DNA of 38,968 nt from Lachnospiraceae bacterium. GTDB taxonomy: Bacteria > Bacillota > Clostridia > Lachnospirales > Lachnospiraceae. The stretch covers positions 90,205 through 129,172 of the forward strand of contig JAILKJ010000039.1 of NCBI GenBank assembly GCA_024693845.1, in the 5' to 3' direction. Both the position numbers and the translations under genes were made by a program. The notes beneath the pieces were generated by a model. The model saw nothing but the letters and a program-made list of their open reading frames with translations, made no database searches and was not told where the DNA came from. Shown piece by piece: positions 25,098-33,400 of the stretch; within the stretch, counting starts at the first letter, position 1, and every line of letters starts with the position of its first letter.

Positions 25098-27611
25098 TTG
25101 ACGAAGAAACTTTACAGATTGATGAATTGGGCAGATATCGAGGGAATTGTTTACTCTGAGGAGGACAATCCGCACAGACTGCTTGCGCCTCAGAAAAAGG
25201 GCACGAATCTGTTATTTCAGTTCTTTTATCCCGACGCCCAGAAGGCATGGGTGGTGATCGGGAACAATAAATATGCAATGGAGCTTGCTGATGAGGAGGG
25301 ATTCTTTGCCGTTCTGGTTCCCAGATCGGACTTCATCACCAAGACAGACATCCCCGATTATTACTATGAAGTGAAGATGGAAAACGGTGTCAAGAGAGAG
25401 GTCCTTGACCCTTATCGTTTTGCACCTCAGATCACCAAGAAGGATACGGATAAGTTCGCCGGCGGCATCCACTATGATATCTATCAAAAGCTAGGTGCAC
25501 ATGCCATGGAGATCGACGGTGTGCGCGGCGTGTATTTCGCAGTGTGGGCACCCAATGCGCTCCGCGTCAGCGTGGTAGGCGATTTCAACGATTGGGACGG
25601 ACGTTTCCATCAGATGAGAAGACTCTGGGATTCCGGTATCTTCGAGATCTTTGTTCCCTGCGCAAATGTGGGAGACAATTACAAATTTGAGATCAAGATC
25701 CGGAACGGCAACGTATATCTGAAATCGGATCCTTACGGAAATGCATCCCAGCTTCGCCCCAACACGGCATCCGTGATCTGCGATATCACACACCATGCCT
25801 GGAAGGATGAAAAATGGATGGCCGAGCGCGCTGCGCTTCAGGCTTCTGATCAGCCTCTTTCCATCTATGAAGTGCATCTGGGCTCTTTTGCCAAGCCGGA
25901 TAAAGAGGATGGAGAATTCCTGAATTATAAGGAGCTTGCCAAGAAGCTCATTGACTATGTTAAACAGATGGGCTATACCCATGTTGAGCTGATGCCGGTC
26001 ATGGAGCATCCACTGGACAATTCCTGGGGCTATCAGATCACCGGCTACTATGCACCTACGGCACGCTACGGAACGCCTGAGGACTTCATGTGCTTCGTGG
26101 ATGAGCTGCATCAGGCGGGCATCGGTGTGATCCTGGATTGGTCTGCGGCACATTTCCCCGCGGATGCCAACGGACTGGGCTATTTTGACGGAACCCACCT
26201 TTATGAGCATGCAGATCCCCGTCAGGGCGTGCATCCTCACTGGGGAACCCTGATCTATAACTACGGTCGTGGTGAGGTGAAGAACTTCCTGATCGCCAAT
26301 GCGCTGTTCTGGCTGAAAGAGTACCATGCGGACGGTATCCGTATGGATGCGGTATCCTCCATGCTATATCTGGATTACGGCAGAGCAGACGGAGAGTGGA
26401 TCCCCAACATGTATGGCGGCAAGGAGAACCTGGAAGCCATCGATCTGATCAAAACCCTATCTGCTGAGGTTCATAAGAAATTCAAGGGAGCGCTTTTGAT
26501 CGCGGAAGAGTCCACGGCATGGCCCAAGGTGACGGGAGCAGTCGATAAGGACGGCCTTGGCTTTGATCTTAAGTGGAACATGGGCTGGATGAACGATTTC
26601 ACCGGCTATATGCGTCTGGATCCCTATTTCAGGGGACAGCACCACGGAGAGCTGACGCTTTCCATGGTATATCAGTACAGCGAGAAGTTCCTGCTGGAGG
26701 TATCTCATGATGAGGTGGTTCACGGCAAGAGCTCCATGATCGGCAAGATGCCCGGCGATATACCGGATAAATTCAAGAATCTTCGCGTGTTCTACGGCTA
26801 TATGCTGGCCCATCCCGGCAAAAAGCTCCTGTTCATGGGACAGGATATCGCCGAGTTTGACGAATGGAACGAGAATCGCAGCGTTCAGTGGGATCTGCTG
26901 GATTATGACCGTCATAACCAGATGCAGGCCTATGTGAAGGGCTTAAATGAGATCTATCGCAAGTATCCCGCACTCTACAGCCTGGATGACGATCCCGACG
27001 GCTTTGAATGGGTCAACGCCATCTCCGCAAATGAGAATGTGATCGTGTTCCTGCGGAAAGGCAGCGATGATAAAGATACCCTGCTGGTAGTCTGCAACTT
27101 TGCCAACGAAGAGCGGAAAGGCTATCGTGTCGGCGTGCCTTTTGCCGGCAAATACAAAGAGATACTGAATTCCGATGCCAAGAAGTTCGGTGGCAAGGGC
27201 GTTGTCAATGTACGCGCCGTTCATTCCGATGAGCAGGAATGGGACGGAAGAGAGAATTCCATTGCCTTCAAGATGCCCGCACTTTCCGTACAGATTTTCA
27301 GTTACGCTCCCTTCACCAAGAAGGAGATCGAGGATATTGAAAGACGGAAGGAAGAGGAGAGGATCCGCAAGATCGAGCTTCAAAAGTTAGCAGAGGCTAC
27401 CGAGGCCGAGACCGAAGCCAGAAGACTTGCCGAAGAGGCAAAAGAGCAGGCGAGGATCGCTCAGCAGGAAGCCAAGAGGGCGCTGAAGCACGCTAATGAT
27501 GAGGCAAGACGTGCCGAGATGCTGGAAAAGGAAGCCAAAGAGCTTGAAAGAAAGGCTAAGAAAGCGGCAGCCCAGACACAGCACGTGAAGGATGAGGCAA
27601 AGTTTATCTGA
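25098..27611 (+). CDS. glgB: 1,4-alpha-glucan (glycogen) branching enzyme with C-terminal coiled coil
   Basis: Makes alpha-1,6 branches in glycogen by cutting and transferring alpha-1,4 chains. The 837-residue chain uses a TTG start, chosen because a perfect AAAGGAGG lies 7 nt before it and the protein N-terminus reads well from there. An N-terminal CBM48-type region (GVYFAVWAPNALRVSVVGDFNDWDGR, residues about 143-167) precedes the GH13 barrel. Catalytic residues are Asp417 (DGIRMDAVSSMLYLDYG), Glu470 (LIAEEST) and the stabilising Asp538 (VSHDEVVHG). After the usual C-terminal beta domain, about 100 extra residues (from about 735) form a very charged Glu/Lys/Arg/Ala coiled coil, which is not part of the standard enzyme. 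The stop overlaps the next start by 1 nt (TGATG). Confidence 0.95.
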   Translation: MTKKLYRLMNWADIEGIVYSEEDNPHRLLAPQKKGTNLLFQFFYPDAQKAWVVIGNNKYAMELADEEGFFAVLVPRSDFITKTDIPDYYYEVKMENGVKREVLDPYRFAPQITKKDTDKFAGGIHYDIYQKLGAHAMEIDGVRGVYFAVWAPNALRVSVVGDFNDWDGRFHQMRRLWDSGIFEIFVPCANVGDNYKFEIKIRNGNVYLKSDPYGNASQLRPNTASVICDITHHAWKDEKWMAERAALQASDQPLSIYEVHLGSFAKPDKEDGEFLNYKELAKKLIDYVKQMGYTHVELMPVMEHPLDNSWGYQITGYYAPTARYGTPEDFMCFVDELHQAGIGVILDWSAAHFPADANGLGYFDGTHLYEHADPRQGVHPHWGTLIYNYGRGEVKNFLIANALFWLKEYHADGIRMDAVSSMLYLDYGRADGEWIPNMYGGKENLEAIDLIKTLSAEVHKKFKGALLIAEESTAWPKVTGAVDKDGLGFDLKWNMGWMNDFTGYMRLDPYFRGQHHGELTLSMVYQYSEKFLLEVSHDEVVHGKSSMIGKMPGDIPDKFKNLRVFYGYMLAHPGKKLLFMGQDIAEFDEWNENRSVQWDLLDYDRHNQMQAYVKGLNEIYRKYPALYSLDDDPDGFEWVNAISANENVIVFLRKGSDDKDTLLVVCNFANEERKGYRVGVPFAGKYKEILNSDAKKFGGKGVVNVRAVHSDEQEWDGRENSIAFKMPALSVQIFSYAPFTKKEIEDIERRKEEERIRKIELQKLAEATEAETEARRLAEEAKEQARIAQQEAKRALKHANDEARRAEMLEKEAKELERKAKKAAAQTQHVKDEAKFI

Positions 27612-27976
27612 TGGGATTTAGGAAATGGTGTGAGCTTCGAGGCGCTGAAACAAAGGCTGCCGGTGAGCTGACAGATGAATTGGGAAAGGCCAGGGGATTC
27701 GGCCCGGTACATGTGGGTGAGGATCATCTCTTTGTAAAAAAAGGCCTTAAGATCTATTACATCGCCTACAAGGATGCGGAGCGGATCTTCAGACGGGTCC
27801 GCACGGTGAATGCGCAGATGTGCTGTGATAACGGCGAGATCGATTTTGAATATCTGGTGGTACTGGCGGACGGGAAGGAACTCATCGAAGTCCAGCTGCC
27901 GGGAACCAAAGCGGCAAGGATGCTCATGGAGCATTTAGAAGGTCTGGTGCCGAAGGAAAGGTTGTGTGCACCATGA
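27611..27976 (+). CDS. Small protein of unknown function, PH-like fold suspected
   Basis: 121 residues, starting in the TGATG overlap with glgB and ending in an ATGA overlap with the next gene, so it is translationally coupled on both sides. It has no signal or membrane helix. The middle (HLFVKKGLKIYYIAYKDAER through FEYLVVLADGKELIEVQLPG) alternates beta strands and ends in a helix (ARMLMEHLEGLVP), which looks like a PH-like or similar small beta barrel with a closing helix; that is only a by-eye impression. No catalytic motif is seen. The tight coupling is the best evidence that it is a real gene. Confidence 0.75.
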   Translation: MGFRKWCELRGAETKAAGELTDELGKARGFGPVHVGEDHLFVKKGLKIYYIAYKDAERIFRRVRTVNAQMCCDNGEIDFEYLVVLADGKELIEVQLPGTKAARMLMEHLEGLVPKERLCAP

Positions 27977-28497
27977 ATCTTCAAAGCGTTCTGGATGCCC
28001 TTATAGATGCTTACAGAGGGTATTATGATATCAAAACAGAGCAGGTGACGGCGCCCTTTGATGCCGAGGGGTATTTTTCCAATGAGGCGCAGCAGTATTT
28101 CCTGGTGAAGGCCGCAAAGGTGGCCAGCGTCAATGCCTATGAGCATGTATTTTTTGCAAAAAGAGAAAGCCTTACGACTTCGGAGCTTACCGGGCTGGAT
28201 GCCGCAGCCTGGCAGGAATTGCTTTCCCGGGTGAAGCCTGATGGGGATCACAAAAATACCGACTGCACGCTGATCGTGGTGACGGAGAGTATTTCCGAAG
28301 AGATCCGCGCTCTTGTGCCGAAGTTTTCGCATTCCAAGAATTACCGTTTCGGATTATGGGGGTTTTCCAATTACAGACTGGTTGTTATCGGAGCGGATGA
28401 TCTGACTGTCCTTACAAACCGCCGGGGCAGGGATCTGACAGACTTCGTTAAGCAACATATAACAAATCTTTTACAGAAAAGAGGAGATGAAACATGA
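27973..28497 (+). CDS. Protein of unknown function between two coupled genes, upstream of cstA
   Basis: 174 residues from the ATG at 27973, chosen over an in-frame GTG at 27964 because it makes the ATGA overlap with the previous stop and has AAGGAAAGG 11 nt upstream. The stop overlaps the cstA start by ATGA as well. The protein is soluble (MNLQSVLDALIDAYRGYYDI, FSHSKNYRFGLWGFSNYRLVVIGADDL). Its strand pattern (TDCTLIVVTESISEE, RLVVIGADDLTVLTNRRGRDL) suggests an alpha/beta fold. I do not recognise the family. Coupling to cstA makes an accessory or regulatory role for the transporter possible. Confidence 0.78.
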   Translation: MNLQSVLDALIDAYRGYYDIKTEQVTAPFDAEGYFSNEAQQYFLVKAAKVASVNAYEHVFFAKRESLTTSELTGLDAAAWQELLSRVKPDGDHKNTDCTLIVVTESISEEIRALVPKFSHSKNYRFGLWGFSNYRLVVIGADDLTVLTNRRGRDLTDFVKQHITNLLQKRGDET

Positions 28498-30212
28498 CTG
28501 CATTACTTATTATCTTGGCTGCAATCGCATGTCTTCTGGTCGGTTACATCGTATACGGATCATGGCTTGCAAAGCAGTGGGGGATCGATCCTACCCGGAA
28601 GACTCCGGCGATCGAAAAAGAGGACGGTGTTGACTATGTGGCAGCTCCGCCTGCAGTACTGATGGGACATCATTTTTCTTCCATCGCAGGTGCCGGTCCT
28701 ATCAACGGCCCTATTCAGGCATCCGTATTCGGATGGCTTCCCGTTTTTCTGTGGTGCGTGGTTGGTGGTATTTTCTTCGGCGGTTTACAGGACTTCGGTT
28801 CCCTGTTTGCTTCCATCCGGCATGACGGAAAGTCTCTTGGTGAGATCATCAATGACACCATGGGCAAGAGAGCTAAAAAGCTATTCCTGATCTTTGCCCT
28901 TCTTGTGCTCATCCTGGTGATCGCATCCTTCGTAAACGTGGTTGCTGGTACTTTCTTTACCGAAGAAGGTGGTTTCGGTTTCGTTACCAACCCTACCAAC
29001 AATCAGACAACGGCTATGATCTCTCTGCTGTTCATCCTGATGGCTATCGTTTACGGCTATGTAACCAATAAGCTCAATGTTAAGACCCTTCCGGCTTCCA
29101 TCGCAGGTATCGTGGGTATCGTTCTGATCACCGTCATCGGCCTGAAATGCGGATTCGTTATGGGTCGTACCGCATGGATCGTATTTATCGGTATCTATAT
29201 CGTTGTGGCTTCCCTGGTTCCTGTATGGATCCTGCTGCAGCCCCGCGATTACCTTTCCAGCTTCCTGCTGTATGCCATGATGGCACTTGCCGTTCTTGGT
29301 ATCCTTGGCAATGCTTTCACCGGTAATGCGACCTTTGATATGCCTGCCTTCACCGGTTGGAAAACGGGTATCGGTCCCATGTTCCCGGCTCTGTTCATTA
29401 CGGTTGCCTGCGGTGCCTGCTCCGGTTTCCACTCTCTGATCTCTACGGGTACTTCTTCCAAGCAGCTGAAGAATGAGAAGGATGCCAAGCCCATCGGCTA
29501 CGGCTCCATGCTGATCGAGTCTGCTCTGGGTATCGTATCCCTGATCGCAGTAGGTATGGTTTATTCTAAATATACCGGCGGTGAGTTCGGATCTCCTTCC
29601 GCAGCGTTCGGTGGTGGTATCGCCATCATGTTCGGTGCTGAGGGTTCCACCATTTACAATACCATCGCAGCCCTTCTTACTCTGGCTGTATCCGTATTCG
29701 CTCTGACCTCTCTTGATACCGGTACAAGACTTTCCCGTTTCATGTTCTCCGAGCTCTTCCTGAAGGAAGAGGAGGCTACATGGAAGGATGCTACCGGCAT
29801 CCGCAAGGTTCTGGCTCATCCGCTGTTCGGTACTACCTTCATGGTAGTGATCGGCTGCGTGCTCGGTGGACTTAAGCTTGCAGCTATCTGGGGTCTGTTT
29901 GGTGCTGCTAACCAGCTCCTGGCAGGTATCGCCCTTCTGGCTGTTTGTGCATGGCTGGGTGAGGTTGGCAAGAACAATAAGATGTTCTTCGTTCCCATGG
30001 TATTCATGCTTGCAGCTACCCTGACCTCTCTGGTGATCACCATCATCGGTAAGTGCAAGATCATCCTTGGTCAGGTACCCGATACTGCAGCAGTTTGGGG
30101 TGATTACTTCCAGCTGATCTTCGCACTGGCTATGGCTGTTCTGGCTGTTATCCTGGTAGTAGAGGGTGTTCAGACCTTCCAGAAGCAGGCAGCAGCCAAG
30201 AAGTCCGCATAA
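28494..30212 (+). CDS. cstA: CstA-family carbon starvation / pyruvate transporter
   Basis: A polytopic membrane protein of 572 residues with about 14-16 hydrophobic segments. The CstA signature is clear: WLAKQWGIDPTRKTPA, then DYVAAPPAVLMGHHFSSIAGAGPI, then FFGGLQDFGSLFASIRHDGKS. CstA and its paralogue BtsT take up pyruvate or peptides in E. coli; pyruvate or a related small acid is the likely substrate here (inference). The start overlaps the preceding gene by ATGA and follows AGAGGAG. A strong terminator lies 39 bp after the stop, closing the DUF1015-glgB-cstA run. Confidence 0.94.
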   Translation: MTALLIILAAIACLLVGYIVYGSWLAKQWGIDPTRKTPAIEKEDGVDYVAAPPAVLMGHHFSSIAGAGPINGPIQASVFGWLPVFLWCVVGGIFFGGLQDFGSLFASIRHDGKSLGEIINDTMGKRAKKLFLIFALLVLILVIASFVNVVAGTFFTEEGGFGFVTNPTNNQTTAMISLLFILMAIVYGYVTNKLNVKTLPASIAGIVGIVLITVIGLKCGFVMGRTAWIVFIGIYIVVASLVPVWILLQPRDYLSSFLLYAMMALAVLGILGNAFTGNATFDMPAFTGWKTGIGPMFPALFITVACGACSGFHSLISTGTSSKQLKNEKDAKPIGYGSMLIESALGIVSLIAVGMVYSKYTGGEFGSPSAAFGGGIAIMFGAEGSTIYNTIAALLTLAVSVFALTSLDTGTRLSRFMFSELFLKEEEATWKDATGIRKVLAHPLFGTTFMVVIGCVLGGLKLAAIWGLFGAANQLLAGIALLAVCAWLGEVGKNNKMFFVPMVFMLAATLTSLVITIIGKCKIILGQVPDTAAVWGDYFQLIFALAMAVLAVILVVEGVQTFQKQAAAKKSA

Positions 30213-30250
30213 GAGCATTCTTAACGGATCAAATTCGTAAGCTTTATTTT

Positions 30251-30284
30251 GGAGCAGATTCCTTTGGGATCTGCTCCTTTTTTA
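30251..30284 (+). terminator. Strong terminator after cstA
   Basis: GGAGCAGAT (30251-30259) pairs with ATCTGCTCC (30269-30277), with an inner CC/GG pair, followed by seven T residues. It separates the metabolic operon from the surface-protein region. Confidence 0.85.
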
Positions 30285-30351
30285 GTATTCACGGTTACTT
30301 GTTGCTACGATAACACAGTGCGGCGCCATACATGTAGTTATTAGTACTACA

Positions 30352-30381
30352 TTGACCGTATATAGGGGGAAATGATAGAAT
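30352..30381 (+). promoter_or_regulatory. Candidate promoter of the surface-protein pair
   Basis: TTGACC (30352-30357) and TAGAAT (30376-30381) are 18 bp apart, with TGA before the -10 (extended form). It gives a leader of about 55 nt before the ATG at 30443 and rules out the earlier in-frame ATG at 30386 as the normal start. Confidence 0.6.
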
Positions 30382-30442
30382 TACTATGTATATGCAAAGA
30401 TACCGACAACTGCGGAAACAGCCGCTTCGGGAGGGAATAGAT

Positions 30443-33400
30443 ATGATCAGAAAAGAAGGAAAAAAGCTGCTTTCGTTTATGCTGGCCATGGTACTTGCGG
30501 CGTCCACTTTTGCTGCACCGATGGCTGAATATGCCTATGCGGATGAAGTGGGAGAGGAAACCACCTTATCAGCTGAGGAACTTGACACGCCGGGAGTAAG
30601 TGAGGATTCTGCTTCGGCTGCGATTTGTGATCCCTCCGGAACTGCGGATACAGATACAGCCGATGACATATCTTCGGTTGATGGTGAGGATGGCGCAAGC
30701 GACGATGCAGATGCGGTAGATGAGGAAGCGGGCAGTGAGACTGCGCCTAATGTGGCTGAGAGCGACTGGTATGTGACCACGCCCTATGACTGGAACTGCT
30801 GGCAGCGTGACTGGGATCTGGTGCTGGATTCCTATATCGGTGATCATGAAAACATCATCATACCGGCTACCATGACGGTGACTGAAGCAGATCTTGCCAA
30901 GCTTCCTTTTCTTAGAGATGTCGGAACATATACCGTTGTTTTTGCGGGCATGAAGGGACCGGACGGCTCGGGTTATAACACGGAGGAGCGTTATGAGGAA
31001 GATACGGCCGATATTGTGAAGAATATCAAATTCCGGGAGACTGAATATAATGGTTCCCCTAGAAAGGTCGGTGGCGAGATCCTGAAAGAGTCCCCCAACT
31101 TTGTGAACAACCATTCCCTGTTTACCAACTGCGCATCTCTGGAAAGCGTGGATGCCACAGATCTGGATGTGGGAGGAGCTGACTTTTCCTACATGTTCGC
31201 CGGCTGCAGAAAGCTGAAAGAAGTTAATGTAGACGGGTGGAATATGGATTATACAAGTAATGTAAGCAATATGTTTTCCGGCTGCACGGCTTTGGAAGAA
31301 GCTGATTTCAGTAATACGACCACGTTTAACACCGTAACTCTAATGGACGGCATGTTTGAGGGGTGTGAGTCTTTGAAATCCTTCAAGTTTAAGAAGGATG
31401 ACCAGTCCAACAACTCTACCGCCAATGTAACAAGCATGCATGGCATGTTTGAAAGGTGTAATTCGCTCACCGATCCCGGGGTGGATCAGTTTTCCTTTGT
31501 ATCCCTTAAGGATGCATCCTATATGTTTAAAGGTTGTACCTCTCTTAAATCCATAGATATCCATGCGCAGAGTTCCAGTGACTATGCTACGGATCTGGAG
31601 AAAACAGATTATATGTTTGCGGATTGCTACGCCCTGGAATCGGTCAATATGGGTTATTTCAACTACGCCGCCAATGCGGAGGAGTGTAAGCTGGAAAGCA
31701 TGAGCTATATGTTTCAAGACTGCTCTAAATTGACCAAGCTGCAGATAAAGAGCTTCCTGACCCGGAACTGTGAAACCATGCAGGGGGCCTTTGAGGGATG
31801 TGGCTCCTTGCCGGAGCTGGATCTGAGTAATTTTGATACCAGAAACGTAACGGATTATACCAACATGTTTTGCGGAGACTTCGATCTGGCCACGATCTAT
31901 ATCAATGAGGATCTTTTTGAAGTAAGAGATGATGCTGTAGGTACCGGTATGTTTGCCGAATGTCGGAGCCTGATGGGGCAAATGGGTACGGAATATGATC
32001 CCGCCCACACAGGTAAAGAGTATGCGGTTTGGGATCAGGGTCCTTCCTCTTCACATCCGGGGTATTTTTCCATGACAGATCAGGGGTATAGCTTCAATCC
32101 TTACAGCTACAGCTTTGAAAATACCTTTAAGGGACTGAAGTATACACAGGGATATCATATTCCCGAGAAACGCTATGAGGAAGTGTTCTCCGACAAGGGT
32201 TCTTTCATGTACCATTTCTATGACGATGAGTGGGGCGGAAGCTGCTACGGCCTTTCTGCCAGCAGCGCCATGTTTACAGTAGACGGAAACGGCATCGATC
32301 TGAAGGATTATTCCAAGAAGGCTAACGGTAAGCTCAACAATGTTCGCGTCAGCCGTCAGGGGGACCCGAATGCGAGAAATGATAATGGGTTTGCTTCTGA
32401 TGAATTCAAGACCTTTGTGGAGCAGATGCAGATCGCGCAGTATGATGTGCGTGTACAGCTATGTTATATCCTGAATGATGATATCGGTGATGCCATCAAT
32501 GCCATCAACTATGAAAAAGCCTTCAACCGTCCTGTTATCCTGGGTCTGTTCGGACCCGAGGGCGGTCATGCCGTGCTGGCTTATGATGTTGTTCAGAATG
32601 GCGATAACTATGATATCGAGATCTATGACAGTAACTGGCCCGGTAACGTACGACATATCCATTCATTTTATGATCCTGGTGAGGGGACTTATACCTGGCG
32701 CTATGATCTGGGCGGAACGGATTTCGACGGCCCTGTATGGGGTACCGCTATTACGCAGCCGAATGAATGTTTTTTGACCTACGTTCCTTATGACGTATAT
32801 GCAGAAGCCTATATGGATAAGGGACTCTATCGTGATTCGGACTGGCTGACAAAAGATAATTCTTCAGAGGATGCAAATGATCCCGGAGAGTGGACCGACG
32901 AGGATGAGGATGCCTATCTTGACTGGGCGTGGACTATTATGGATCAGATCGCCTATGACAAGGATCCCTGGACCGATGAAGAGGAGACGATCTATCTCAA
33001 CGAAGGTCTTCCTGATGATGCGGATGATGTGCAGATCGACTGGACGCAGCAGGACAGGGACTACTGTGATCAATACGGTGTGGCAACGGATAGTGATTAT
33101 ACGTGGACATCAGACGATGAGGCTTTACTGCAGCAATATGGTGTAGCTGCGGCTGATGATTCATCCTTTGAGTGGACGGACGATGATGAACCTTATTTGG
33201 AGGATTATGATGAGATCGCAGCCCCCAATGACAACGCCTATCAGTGGACCGATACCGATGAGCAGTTGTTTCAGGACTATGGCGTGGCGGAACCCACCGA
33301 TGATGATTATGAATGGGATGAGACGGATGAATCCCTGTATCAGCTCTATGGATCAGCAGGCCTGAATGATGATTCCTATGAGTGGAATGCCAACGAGAAT

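Noticed and set aside
30386-30442. Upstream in-frame ATG as start of the first surface protein
   Set aside because: It overlaps the expected transcription start of the best promoter, lacks a ribosome binding site, and would place 19 basic residues before a normal signal peptide. The ATG at 30443 has GGGAGGG and starts that signal peptide.
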